From Luteimonas sp. YGD11-2 (lineage in GTDB: Bacteria > Pseudomonadota > Gammaproteobacteria > Xanthomonadales > Xanthomonadaceae): DNA of 64,000 bases. The notes below the pieces were generated by a model. It was not told the DNA's origin. It saw only the letters and a program-made list of their open reading frames with translations, and searched no databases. The translations under genes and the position numbers were made by a program. Position 1 is the stretch's first letter. The number at the start of each line of letters is the position of its first letter. Below are positions 23,964 to 31,966 of this stretch, in pieces. Location of the stretch: the NCBI RefSeq assembly GCF_004118975.1, contig NZ_CP035376.1, positions 1,736,001 through 1,800,000 on the forward strand, written 5' to 3'.

Positions 23964-25025
23964 CTACGGCGACCTGCCACCGCGCTCCAGCGCCGCACCC
24001 AGTGCTTCCGCGGTGGCCTGCACCACCGGCACGATGCGGTCGTAGGCCATCCGCGTCGGCCCGATCACCCCCAGCACCCCGAGCACGCGCCCGTCGGCCG
24101 CGTACGGCGCGGTCACCAGCGATACCCCTTCCAGAGGGGCCAGCCCGGTTTCCTCGCCGATGAATACCCGCACCCCGGGCGCGCGCACGGTGCGCTCGAG
24201 CAACTGCAGGATCTCGCGCTTGCGCGAAAAGGTATCGAACAGCTCGCGGAGGCGGTCGAGATCCGAGAGGTCCTGCACCCCGATCAACCGGGCCTGCCCG
24301 GCCATCAGCATGTCGTCGCCCTCCTCCGGGGCGAGGGCCTGCTCGGCAAGCTCGACGGTGCGCGCCATCAGGCTCTCCATCTGGCTGCGCGTGAGCTGCA
24401 TCTCGCGCAGCAGCGTGGCGCGGATGTCGGCCACCGCGCGACCGGCGAAGTTGACGTTGAGGTAGTTGGCCACCTGCTCCAGTTCCGACGCCTCGTAGGG
24501 CCGGCGCACCTGGATCAGGCGGTTCTGCACCTCGTTGTCCGCGAACACCAGGATTGCCATCACCCGCTGGCTGTCGACGGCAACGAAGTCGATGTAGCGG
24601 AAGGCGAACTGCTCGCGCCGCGGCACGCTGACCACGCCCATGAAGCGGGTCATCGCCGACACCAGCTCCGACGCGCTGCCCAGCAGCGACTGGGTGCCAC
24701 CGCCGGCGGGCAGCTGTTCGCGCAGGTGGGTGACCTCGTGCTCGGGCAGCGGCCGCAGCTGCAGCAGTGAATCGACGAACACCCGGTAGCCCTGCGCGGT
24801 GGGCACGCGCCCGGCGGAGGTATGCGGCGCGGTCAGCAGGCCGCTGTCCTCGAGGTCGGAGAGGATGTTGCGGATCGTCGCCGGGCTCACGTCCAGCCCG
24901 GCGTGGCGGGCCAGCGTCTGCGACCCGACCGGCTCGCCGTTCTCGATATGGCGGGCGATCAATGTGCGCAGCAGATGCCGTGAACGGGCATCGAGTTCGG
25001 ACGGGGGCGTGTGCTTGCGGCTCAT
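23964..25025 (-). CDS. hrcA: Heat-inducible transcription repressor HrcA
   Basis: A 353-residue repressor of CIRCE-controlled chaperone genes. The N-terminal winged helix (about 10-85; segment [19 protein letters not shown], then [17 protein letters not shown]) is followed by a GAF-like domain (about 110-345). HrcA normally needs GroEL to bind DNA. No CIRCE palindrome was seen in its upstream region or before grpE, so its targets probably lie elsewhere (for example groESL). First gene of the heat-shock cluster, divergent from recN, with a -10 like hexamer only 6 nt before ATG and no Shine-Dalgarno. Confidence 0.95.
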   Translation of the reverse strand: MSRKHTPPSELDARSRHLLRTLIARHIENGEPVGSQTLARHAGLDVSPATIRNILSDLEDSGLLTAPHTSAGRVPTAQGYRVFVDSLLQLRPLPEHEVTHLREQLPAGGGTQSLLGSASELVSAMTRFMGVVSVPRREQFAFRYIDFVAVDSQRVMAILVFADNEVQNRLIQVRRPYEASELEQVANYLNVNFAGRAVADIRATLLREMQLTRSQMESLMARTVELAEQALAPEEGDDMLMAGQARLIGVQDLSDLDRLRELFDTFSRKREILQLLERTVRAPGVRVFIGEETGLAPLEGVSLVTAPYAADGRVLGVLGVIGPTRMAYDRIVPVVQATAEALGAALERGGRSP

Positions 25026-25031
25026 GGCCCC

Positions 25032-25060
25032 GGTATACGGCGCACCCCGCGCCCACGCAA
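25032..25060 (-). promoter_or_regulatory. Candidate hrcA promoter (leaderless type)
   Basis: On the - strand, TTGCGT (25060-25055), 17 nt, TATACC (25037-25032), then 6 nt to the hrcA ATG. Transcription would start at or next to the start codon. Confidence 0.45.
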
Positions 25061-25098
25061 GCGCGTCTCAGCCGCTGCGCCGCTGATCGCCGAGATTG

Positions 25099-25127
25099 TT
25101 GGCCGCAACCCTCCCGCCCTGCACAAT
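25099..25127 (+). promoter_or_regulatory. Candidate recN promoter (leaderless type)
   Basis: TTGGCC, 17 nt, CACAAT, then CCGCGC and the recN ATG. No LexA-type CTG-N10-CAG site is visible in the 108-nt divergent region, although recN is often SOS-regulated. Confidence 0.4.
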
Positions 25128-25133
25128 CCGCGC

Positions 25134-26795
25134 ATGCTGACCCACCTCGCCATCCGCAATTTCGCCGTCGCCACCGCCAGCGAGCTGGAGTTCGGTGCCG
25201 GCCTCACCGTGATCTCCGGCGAAACCGGCGCCGGCAAGTCCCTGCTCGTCGATGCGCTCGGGTTCCTGTCCGGGTTGCGCGCCGACAGCGGCATGGTGCG
25301 ACATGGCGCCGACCGCGCCGAACTCACCGCCAGCTTCGACCTCGCCGATGCGGCCGGCGCGCGCGCCTGGCTGATCGCCGAGGAATTCGACGATGGCGAT
25401 GCCTGCCAGCTGCGGCGCACGCTGCGCGCCGATGGCGGTTCGCGGGCATGGATCAACGGCCGCCCGGCCACGCTCGGGCAGCTGGCCGCGCTGGCGGGTC
25501 ACCTCGTCGAGATCCATGGCCAGCACGAGCACCAGGCGCTGTTGTCACGTGGCGCGCAGCTCGCCCTGCTCGATGCCTATGGCCGCCATGCCGGCGCACT
25601 GCAGGCGGTGGCCGAGGCCGCGCGCACCTGGTCGGCACTGCTCGACGAGCGCGACCGCCTTGCGGGCCTGGGCGACCCCGGCGAGCGGCGTGACTGGCTG
25701 GCCCACCAGCTCGCGGAACTCGAACGCGAACCGCTGGATGCCGCCTCCCTCGCCGAACTCGATGCCGCACACCGCCGCCAGGCCAATGCCGCCGGCCTGA
25801 TCGCCGCCTGCGAAACGGTGCTGGCGGGGCTTGGCGAGGACGACGCCGTGACCGGACGCGTGCAGCGGCTGCGCGGCGAGCTCGCACGCCTGCATCGCGA
25901 CGAGCCACGCCTGGCCGAGGTGGACGCGATGCTCGAGGCGGCAACGATCCAGCTCGACGAGGCGCAGCTGCTGCTGCAGCGGGTGCGCGACGATCTCGAC
26001 ATCGACCCGGAGCGCTACGCCGAGCTCGAGCGCGGCCTCGCCCGCATCCACGACCTCGCCCGCAAGCACAGGGTGGCCCCGGATGCCCTCGAAGCCCTGC
26101 GCGATCGCATCGCCACCGAACTGGAGGAACTGGCCGACGCCGGCATCCGCCTGCAGCGGCTGGATGGCGAGATCGATGCCGCCAGCGCCGCGTGGACGGC
26201 GGCGGCCGCCGACCTGACCCGCGCCCGCGCGTCGGCGGCGGCACGGCTCTCTGCCGACACCACCACGCTGATCGATGAGCTCGGCATGGGCGGCGGCCGC
26301 TTCGAGATCGCACTGGAGCCGCAGCCGGGCGGCCGCCCCGACCCGCTGGGCGCCGAGCGCGTGGAATTCCTGGTCGCGGCCAATGCCGGCCAGCCGCCGC
26401 GGCCGCTGCGCAAGGTGGCTTCCGGCGGCGAGCTGTCGCGGATTTCGCTGGCGATCGAGGTCGCCGCGCTGGGCCTGGACGCGGTGCCGACGATGGTCTT
26501 CGACGAAGTCGACTCCGGCATCGGCGGCGCGGTGGCGGCGATCGTCGGCCGCAAGCTGCGCGCGCTGGGCGCATCGCGCCAGGTGCTGTGCGTGACCCAT
26601 CTGCCGCAGGTGGCGGCGCAGGGCCATGCGCACTACCGGGTGAGCAAGCGCACCCGCGGCGAAGAGACCGAGAGCGAGGTCAACCGCCTCGACGAGCGCC
26701 AGCGGCAGGAGGAACTGGCGCGGATGCTGGGCGGCGTCGAGGTCAGCCGCGAAGCAATGGCGGCGGCGCGGCGCCTGCTGGCGGACGTGGCCTGA
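25134..26795 (+). CDS. recN: DNA repair protein RecN
   Basis: A 553-residue SMC-like ATPase (exactly the E. coli length) acting in double-strand-break repair. Walker A GETGAGKS at 29-36, long coiled-coil arms (about 155-365), and the C-terminal signature/Walker B region (ASGGELSRISLAIE, then VFDEVDSGIGG) around 430-465. The open frame extends 123 nt upstream, but the ATG at 25134 begins the family N-terminus MLTHLAIRNFAV. No Shine-Dalgarno; see the promoter entry. Confidence 0.96.
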   Translation: MLTHLAIRNFAVATASELEFGAGLTVISGETGAGKSLLVDALGFLSGLRADSGMVRHGADRAELTASFDLADAAGARAWLIAEEFDDGDACQLRRTLRADGGSRAWINGRPATLGQLAALAGHLVEIHGQHEHQALLSRGAQLALLDAYGRHAGALQAVAEAARTWSALLDERDRLAGLGDPGERRDWLAHQLAELEREPLDAASLAELDAAHRRQANAAGLIAACETVLAGLGEDDAVTGRVQRLRGELARLHRDEPRLAEVDAMLEAATIQLDEAQLLLQRVRDDLDIDPERYAELERGLARIHDLARKHRVAPDALEALRDRIATELEELADAGIRLQRLDGEIDAASAAWTAAAADLTRARASAAARLSADTTTLIDELGMGGGRFEIALEPQPGGRPDPLGAERVEFLVAANAGQPPRPLRKVASGGELSRISLAIEVAALGLDAVPTMVFDEVDSGIGGAVAAIVGRKLRALGASRQVLCVTHLPQVAAQGHAHYRVSKRTRGEETESEVNRLDERQRQEELARMLGGVEVSREAMAAARRLLADVA

Positions 26796-26857
26796 GGTGT
26801 GGCTGACAGGAGACATGCCCGACTTCTCCTGCTTGCGGAAGAAGGTGCCCACCCCAT

Positions 26858-26883
26858 CCCCTCCCCCGCAGGCGGGAGAGGGG
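26858..26883. repeat. REP-like intergenic palindrome between recN and fur
   Basis: CCCCTCCCCCGC (26858-26869) and GCGGGAGAGGGG (26872-26883) form a 12-bp stem with one mismatch and a 2-nt loop. The sequence type (CCCTCYCCCGC...GCGGGAGAGGG) resembles palindromes scattered through GC-rich xanthomonad intergenic regions. An additional 7-bp inverted repeat (CAGGAGA/TCTCCTG, 26807-26831) precedes it. Both lie in the 166-nt convergent recN-fur spacer and could terminate either gene. Confidence 0.55.
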
Positions 26884-26961
26884 CGAGCGTGCCGGGCGGG
26901 AGTCGTGTCGCCGAACCGTGTGTGAATCCTGAGGGAGCGATGGGCTCCCCGAAGCCGGCTT

Positions 26962-27369
26962 CTAGAGGCGCTTCTTGCGCACGTACAGCACCAGCGAATG
27001 CTCGTCGAGCACATAGCCGTGCTCGTCGGCGATGCGGTTGAGCAGGGCGACGATTTCCGGGCTCTCGAATTCGGTGATCAGCCCGCTGCTCATGTCGACC
27101 ATGTGGTAGTGGTGGTCGCCACGGTCGAGTTCGTAGAGCGCATGGCCGCCCTCGAAGTTGTGCTTGATCACCAGCCCCGCGGCCTCGAACTGGGTCAGCA
27201 CGCGGTACACCGTGGCCAGGCCGATCTCGTCGCCCTGGTCGAGCAACTGGCGGTAGATGCCTTCCGCGGTCATGTGCTGGTGCGGCGTCTTCTGCTCCAG
27301 CAGCTGCAGGATCCGCATTCGGGGATGCGTGACCTTTAGACCGGCCTTGCGAAGGTCGAAGGATTCCAT
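26962..27369 (-). CDS. fur: Ferric uptake regulator Fur
   Basis: A 135-residue iron-responsive repressor. The N-terminal winged helix (about 8-82, with IGLATVYRVLTQFEAAGLV) and dimerisation/metal domain (GDHHYHMVDMSSGLITEFES, His-rich site) match gammaproteobacterial Fur. The protein has no cysteine at all; the CxxC structural-zinc pairs of E. coli Fur are replaced (VDMSSG where E. coli has CLDCG), as partly seen in pseudomonads. The ATG at 27369 has an AGGAG Shine-Dalgarno. Divergent from bamE, a conserved arrangement in Gammaproteobacteria. Confidence 0.95.
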   Translation of the reverse strand: MESFDLRKAGLKVTHPRMRILQLLEQKTPHQHMTAEGIYRQLLDQGDEIGLATVYRVLTQFEAAGLVIKHNFEGGHALYELDRGDHHYHMVDMSSGLITEFESPEIVALLNRIADEHGYVLDEHSLVLYVRKKRL

Positions 27370-27472
27370 GTCGTCTCCTGTCGGCCGCATCGAACAGGGC
27401 AAAGCGGTCCGGAACGGTTGCTGCAATCGGCCGGAGTGTATCATCGGCATGTTCCCGACCACCGATGGCCCC

Positions 27473-27853
27473 ATGCGCAGACTCCTCGTTCCCCTCCTCG
27501 TCGCCGGCATCCTGTCGGGCTGCGGCATCGTCTACAAGCAGCCGATCTACCAGGGCAGCCTCGTGGAACCCGAAGCGGTCGAGCAGCTGCAGGCCGGCAT
27601 GAGCAAGCAGCAGGTCGTCGGCCTGCTGGGCACCCCGTCCATCGCAGACCCGTTCCACCACCAGCGCTGGGACTACACCGCCACCCAGCGCAACAACCGC
27701 CTGGGCCGCACCGACATCAAGAACCTCACGCTGTGGTTCGAAAGCGACCGGCTGACGCGCTGGGAAGGCGAATACTTCCCGGAGCAGAACGAGGAACTCG
27801 CCGCGGAAATGCGCAAGTTCGGCAACCTGCCCCGCGAGCGCGGCCGCCGCTGA
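27473..27853 (+). CDS. bamE: Outer-membrane assembly lipoprotein BamE
   Basis: A 126-residue SmpA/OmlA-family lipoprotein of the BAM complex, which inserts beta-barrels into the outer membrane. Signal peptide with lipobox LSGC (Cys17), then the conserved YKQPIYQGSL segment and the family core AGMSKQQVVGLLGTPSI. The frame opens earlier; I choose ATG 27473 because an upstream TATCAT (27439-27444) is a good -10 placing the transcript start between the two possible ATGs (27450 and 27473). A strong terminator follows. Confidence 0.93.
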   Translation: MRRLLVPLLVAGILSGCGIVYKQPIYQGSLVEPEAVEQLQAGMSKQQVVGLLGTPSIADPFHHQRWDYTATQRNNRLGRTDIKNLTLWFESDRLTRWEGEYFPEQNEELAAEMRKFGNLPRERGRR

Positions 27854-27882
27854 TCCGCGCAGCGGTGCATGACTGACACCCG

Positions 27883-27912
27883 ATGACCGGCCATGTGCCG
27901 GTCATTTCTTTT
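27883..27912 (+). terminator. Intrinsic terminator of bamE, overlapping the rnfH 3' end
   Basis: A 9-bp perfect stem (ATGACCGGC/GCCGGTCAT), 5-nt loop, then TTCTTTT. Its right arm includes the last three bases of convergent rnfH (stop codon at 27904-27902). Confidence 0.85.
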
Positions 27913-28180
27913 GTGCGCGTTCGCCTGCGCGCCGCCGGCGCGCGTCCTTGGGATCGGCCACGAGTGGCCGCAGCAGTTCGATGCGGTCGCCGTCCGCAAG
28001 CGGGGCGTCGGGCTCGGCCCGTTCGCCGAAGACCGCCTGGCCATCGATGCCATCGAGCGGCAACCCGCTGGCGGCAATGGCATCGGCCACCCGCGCGCCT
28101 GCCAGCAGCTGCAGTTCCACCGCCTCGAAGTGGCGCGGCCAGGCCAGCACCACCGAGACCCGGATGGTGCCTGCGCTCAT
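27902..28180 (-). CDS. rnfH: RnfH-family ubiquitin-fold protein
   Basis: A 92-residue protein of the RnfH (UPF0125) family, a beta-grasp fold found next to ratA across Gammaproteobacteria. Family features are the N-terminal strand VSVVLAWPRHFEAVELQLL, ADGDRIELLRPL near the C-terminus and a basic tail. Molecular role unknown. The ATG overlaps the ratA stop by 4 nt (ATGA), indicating coupled translation. Convergent with bamE. Confidence 0.9.
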   Translation of the reverse strand: MSAGTIRVSVVLAWPRHFEAVELQLLAGARVADAIAASGLPLDGIDGQAVFGERAEPDAPLADGDRIELLRPLVADPKDARRRRAGERAQKK

Positions 28181-28605
28181 GCTTCGCGGTCGGCGACGCG
28201 CACGAAATCGTCGACCATGCGGTCGGCGAGGCCCTGGAATCCGATCGTCATCGCCGGCAACAGCAGGCGGGTGCGCGGCTCGAAATCGAGCGTCAGCGTG
28301 ACCCGACTGGCGGCTTCGTCGATCGCATGGAAGTCCCAGCGCCCATCGAGCCGGCGGAACGGCCCGTCGCGCAGCTGCATGTCGATGCGATGCGGGGCGT
28401 CCAGTGTGTTTTCGGTGGTGAACCAGGTGCGCAGCGCGCCGAAGCCGAGGTCGAGCCGGGCAAGCTGGCGGTCAGCGGTGGATTCCATCACCTCGGCGCG
28501 TTCGCACCACGCGAAGCGGCGGGGATAGGCGTCGACGTCACGGACCAGCTCGAACATCCGCGTGACGGAATGCTCCACCAGGGCACTGCGTTGGATCTTG
28601 GGCAT
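28177..28605 (-). CDS. ratA: RatA-type START/coenzyme Q-binding domain protein
   Basis: A 142-residue protein of the COQ10/RatA (START-like) family, starting MPKIQRSALVEHSVTRMFELV with VDAYPRRFAWC, the family signature. Homologues act in ubiquinone function (COQ10) or are described as a ribosome-association toxin (RatA in E. coli); which applies here is not shown by the sequence. Divergent from smpB and coupled to rnfH, the standard smpB/ratA-rnfH/bamE neighbourhood. Confidence 0.92.
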   Translation of the reverse strand: MPKIQRSALVEHSVTRMFELVRDVDAYPRRFAWCERAEVMESTADRQLARLDLGFGALRTWFTTENTLDAPHRIDMQLRDGPFRRLDGRWDFHAIDEAASRVTLTLDFEPRTRLLLPAMTIGFQGLADRMVDDFVRVADREA

Positions 28606-28662
28606 GGAACCTCTTTGCTGCGGGTGTGTCCACGCCTGCCGTATTTCGGGGACAATGCCGGG

Positions 28663-29154
28663 ATGGGCAAGCAGGCGGACAAGGATAAGACAATCGGTGC
28701 GATCATCGCGTTGAACAAGCGCGCGCGCCACGAATACCACCTCGAACAGCGCGTCGAGGCGGGCATCGCATTGCAGGGCTGGGAACTGAAGGCCATCCGC
28801 GCCGGCCGTGCCAACATCACCGAGGCGTACGCGATCGTCCGCAATGGCGAGATCTTCCTGTTCGGCGCGCAGATCACTCCGCTGATCTCGGCGTCCACCC
28901 ACGTGGTCGCCGATTCGCGCCGTACCCGCAAGCTGCTGATGCACCGGCGCGAGATCGACACGTTCATCGGCAAGGTCGAGCGCGACGGCTACACCATCGT
29001 GCCGACCTCGCTGTACTGGAAGCGCAACAAGGTGAAGGTCGAACTCGCGCTGGCCAAGGGCAAGCAGAAGCACGACAAGCGCGATACCGAGCGCGAACGC
29101 GACTGGAACCGCGAGAAGCAGCGCGTGCTGCGCCGGCACAACAAGGACGCCTGA
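28663..29154 (+). CDS. smpB: SsrA-binding protein SmpB
   Basis: A 163-residue partner of tmRNA in trans-translation. Beta-barrel core with ALQGWELKAIRAGRANITEAY and the basic C-terminal tail (KGKQKHDKRDTERERDWNREK) that occupies the decoding centre. ATG 28663 is preceded by GACAAT and 6 nt, with no Shine-Dalgarno; the longer frame upstream is antisense to rnfH-ratA. ssrA lies 2.3 kb downstream, separated by a sensor kinase. Confidence 0.97.
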   Translation: MGKQADKDKTIGAIIALNKRARHEYHLEQRVEAGIALQGWELKAIRAGRANITEAYAIVRNGEIFLFGAQITPLISASTHVVADSRRTRKLLMHRREIDTFIGKVERDGYTIVPTSLYWKRNKVKVELALAKGKQKHDKRDTERERDWNREKQRVLRRHNKDA

Positions 29155-29184
29155 CCGGCCCCACCGGCGTCGCGGTCCCGGACG

Positions 29185-31398
29185 TCAGGCGGTCTCACTG
29201 TCGTCGTCGGGCTGCTCCGGCAGCGTGAACCAGAAGCAGGCGCCCTCGCCTTCGCGGCCTTCGGCCCAGACCTCGCCACCGTGGCGTTCGACGATCCGCT
29301 TGACCGAGGCCAGGCCGATGCCGTGGCCGGGGAACTCGTGCTGCGCATGCAGGCGCTGGAACGGCCGGAACAGCTTGGACGCGTAGTCCTGGGAGAATCC
29401 GGCCCCGTTGTCGCGCACGAAGAATGCCTCCACGCCATCGGGGCGCTGCCGGCGGCCAACCTCGATCCGTGCGCCATCGCGACCACCGGTGAACTTCCAG
29501 GCATTGCCGAGCAGGTTCTGCAGCAGGTTGGCGATCAGAGCCGGGTCCCCGTGCGCGACAAGCCCGTCGGCGATGTCGACGTCGACCTCGCGCTCCGGAT
29601 CGGCCAGCCGCAGGTCCGCGATCGCCTGCCGGGCGATCGCGGCGAGGTCGAGTTCGCGGCGATGCACCTTGGCGCGCGACAGCCGCGCCATCTGCAGCAA
29701 CGCGTCGATCAGCGCATCCATGCGCGACGTGGCCGCGCGGATACGCGAGAGGTAATCGCGGCCGGTATCGTCGATCACCGCGCTGTAGCGTTCGTTGAGC
29801 AGGCGCGAGAACCCGTCGATCGTGCGCAGCGGTGCGCGCAGGTCATGCGACACGCTGTAGGAGAACGCCTCGAGTTCGAGATTCGCCCGCTCCAGTTCCT
29901 GCGTACGCGCCGCCACCCGTGCCTCGAGCGTGCGGTTCAATGCGCGCACGCGTTCCTCGGCGCGGTACCACTCGGTGACATCGTCGATCTGCACCAGTCG
30001 CACGACTTCGTCGCCGGCCTCGCCGGGGACAGGCGCGGTGAACATGCGCACGCGGCGCCGGCTGCCATCGCTGCGGCGCAGGATCCTGCTGGCCCGGTAC
30101 ACGCCATCGCGTGCGTGTGCGCCGGCTTCCTCGCTGTCCACCTCGTCGGCATCGCGTCCGTCGACGAAGAAGCCGCCCATGTCGGCCCCGATCAGCTGCT
30201 CCAGCGGCATGCCGACGATGGCGGCCAGGGCGAGGTTGGCATCGACGACGCGGTCATCCTCGTCGAGCAGCGCCTTGCCGACCGGCGAGTACACCATCGC
30301 GCTGCGGAACCGGGATTCACTGCGCCGGTAGGACTCGCTCATCCGCGCAGCGAGCTGGCGGGCGTGCACGCCGGTACGCGCCAGCGACCACGTCACCGCC
30401 GCCAGCAGCAGGGCCGCCAGCAGTCCCACGATCATCGTGGCCCGCGCCGGCGAGGGGCCGCTGGACGGCTCCAGTGCGATGAACTCGATCCGCCAGGTGC
30501 GGCCGTAGAATTCCTGGATGACACTGTGGCGGTCGCGATGGTCGGCGGCCGCGGCCCTGGCGAAGTCTGGATCGACATACATTTCCGCGGCCTCGCCGTG
30601 GGTGATGTCGGTGATCCGGATCGACATCGTGCGCGGCAGCGTGGCCAGCGACTGCGGCATGAAGTCCTGCATCCGCAACGGTGCGTAGGTCCATCCGCGC
30701 AATGCCGCACGGCGCGCCTCCACCGACGCCGGCAGCACGCCACCGCGGTATACCGGGGTGTACAGGATCGCGCCCTGCGGGGTGTCGTCGAACCTGCGTT
30801 GCAGGACCAGCTTCCCGGTCAGCCGCGACTCGCCACTGTCGCGCGCGGCTTCCATCGCCACCCGGCGCGCCGGCTCCGACAGCATGTCGAAGCCGTCGAT
30901 GCCGTCATGCTCCGGCCGTCGCGGCTCCACATAGACCACCGGCCCGTAGGCTTCGCGCACGCCGCGCGGATGCAGTTCGAACAGGCCATTGCCATCACTG
31001 CGGCGTTCGAGCTGGAACTCGCGCAGGCGATCGCCGGGAATGTAGGCCCCGTAGCCCAGCGCGTTGGGCCCGGCGCGGCGCCCGATCTGCAGGCCGTCGA
31101 CGTAGCTCCGCCATTGCTGCGCAGTGGGCCGCTCGACCGAGGCGAACAGCGAGGCACCACCGCGCGTACTGAGCTCGTAGGCCAGCAGCCGCTGCGACAT
31201 CAGGTCGAGCACCTGGGTGGTTTCTTCGGCCATGTGCGCCTTGCGCGAGTCGCGGTCGCGCGCATGCTCGGAGCGTGCGTACAGCAGCACCAGCGACAGC
31301 GCGGCCAGCAACACCACCAGCGCCGCCGCCACCGCAAGCCGTGGATCCTCGCGCAGCCCCCGGGGCCTTGCCGTTGTGCCGTCCGTATCCCCGATCAA
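29185..31398 (-). CDS. CHASE-PAS sensor histidine kinase
   Basis: About 737 residues. Membrane segment (about 21-41), periplasmic CHASE ligand-binding domain (about 64-304, with LLAYELSTRGGASLFAS), second membrane segment (about 321-341), cytoplasmic PAS (about 361-479), HisKA with His518 in VSHDLRAPLRTIDGFSRLL, HATPase (N632, DNGAGF about 663, GHGIGL about 691). No receiver domain and no adjacent response regulator: an orphan kinase, possibly phosphorylating a distant regulator. The start is uncertain. TTG at 31398 has an AAGGGA Shine-Dalgarno; ATG at 31482 would overlap the ssrA promoter and lacks one. CHASE domains sense small extracellular molecules such as cytokinin-like or peptide cues; the ligand here is unknown. 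Convergent with smpB (30 nt). Confidence 0.85.
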   Translation of the reverse strand: MIGDTDGTTARPRGLREDPRLAVAAALVVLLAALSLVLLYARSEHARDRDSRKAHMAEETTQVLDLMSQRLLAYELSTRGGASLFASVERPTAQQWRSYVDGLQIGRRAGPNALGYGAYIPGDRLREFQLERRSDGNGLFELHPRGVREAYGPVVYVEPRRPEHDGIDGFDMLSEPARRVAMEAARDSGESRLTGKLVLQRRFDDTPQGAILYTPVYRGGVLPASVEARRAALRGWTYAPLRMQDFMPQSLATLPRTMSIRITDITHGEAAEMYVDPDFARAAAADHRDRHSVIQEFYGRTWRIEFIALEPSSGPSPARATMIVGLLAALLLAAVTWSLARTGVHARQLAARMSESYRRSESRFRSAMVYSPVGKALLDEDDRVVDANLALAAIVGMPLEQLIGADMGGFFVDGRDADEVDSEEAGAHARDGVYRASRILRRSDGSRRRVRMFTAPVPGEAGDEVVRLVQIDDVTEWYRAEERVRALNRTLEARVAARTQELERANLELEAFSYSVSHDLRAPLRTIDGFSRLLNERYSAVIDDTGRDYLSRIRAATSRMDALIDALLQMARLSRAKVHRRELDLAAIARQAIADLRLADPEREVDVDIADGLVAHGDPALIANLLQNLLGNAWKFTGGRDGARIEVGRRQRPDGVEAFFVRDNGAGFSQDYASKLFRPFQRLHAQHEFPGHGIGLASVKRIVERHGGEVWAEGREGEGACFWFTLPEQPDDDSETA

Positions 31399-31447
31399 GC
31401 TGTTGTTCCCTTCGATGAACGCCTCCCCGCCCCCGTGCGTGCGCGCC

Positions 31448-31475
31448 TTGTGTCCGCGCAGGCGGCCCCTATACT
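31448..31475 (+). promoter_or_regulatory. Promoter of ssrA
   Basis: TTGTGT, 16 nt, TATACT. It predicts a transcript start about 23 nt before the mature tmRNA 5' end, consistent with 5' processing. Confidence 0.65.
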
Positions 31476-31504
31476 GGCGCATGTCGGCGACAAACGACAT
31501 TCCC

Positions 31505-31857
31505 GGGGGTGCACTGGCTTCGACGGGGGTCGCGAAATTGCCTGGCGCATGCCGAGGGGGTAGCTTTCCTCGTAAATCCAGCTGCAAAACTCTAGTTGCC
31601 AACGACGACAACTACGCTCTCGCCGCTTAAGGCGTAAGCCCCGAACCCACTTGTGCCTGTGCTCGTGGATGTAGGGTCATTATCACAGGAACCAGCCATG
31701 GCGGTTGCCTGTCCGCCATGGTTGAACCAACAGGCTGGTCCCGGGATGCGCTTCGCGCACCGTGCTGTTCCGGGGCGAGATCCAACGGTGCGCTAAGCAT
31801 GTAGTGCCGGGGATGGAGTGCCTTCGGACGGGGGTTCAATTCCCCCCACCTCCACCA
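31505..31857 (+). ncRNA. ssrA: tmRNA (SsrA)
   Basis: A 353-nt transfer-messenger RNA that rescues stalled ribosomes. The 5' GGGGGTG pairs with the 3' CACCTCC before the encoded ACCA end (31854-31857), forming the acceptor stem with the G-U pair also present in E. coli. The T arm is GGGGGTTCAATTCCCCC, and the typical GACTAAGCAT-like segment (GCGCTAAGCATGTAGTGCC) is present. The D-loop region GCACTGGCTTCGACGGGGG is canonical. One-piece form. A terminator follows. Confidence 0.97.
31598..31630 (+). other. tmRNA tag reading frame
   Basis: Resume codon GCC followed by codons for ANDDNYALAA, then TAA. The C-terminal LAA signals degradation by ClpXP-type proteases. It differs from the E. coli tag at Glu to Asp in the third tag residue pair. 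Confidence 0.93.
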
Positions 31858-31861
31858 TCTT

Positions 31862-31903
31862 CAAGCAGGACCCCGACCGGAAACGGCCGGGGTCTTCTGC
31901 TTT
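31862..31903 (+). terminator. Terminator after ssrA
   Basis: GACCCCGACC/GGCCGGGGTC stem with one mismatch and a GGAAAC loop, followed by TTCTGCTTT, starting directly behind the tmRNA 3' end. Confidence 0.75.
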
Positions 31904-31966
31904 CAGGGCACGGAAAGCCCCGCCGACTTCACCGGCAGGACGCGCAATGCCCGCTAGCGTGGCGCC

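Noticed and set aside
25026..25133. LexA box or CIRCE palindrome in the recN-hrcA divergent region
   Set aside because: No CTG-N10-CAG type site or TTAGCACTC-N9-GAGTGCTAA palindrome could be found there.
27370..27472. Fur-box autoregulatory site between fur and bamE
   Set aside because: No convincing GATAATGAT-type repeats; the only AT-rich stretch is the TATCAT assigned to the bamE promoter.
29281..31563. 760-codon + strand frame antisense to the CHASE-PAS kinase
   Set aside because: No motif, and the opposite strand has a complete kinase with catalytic residues.
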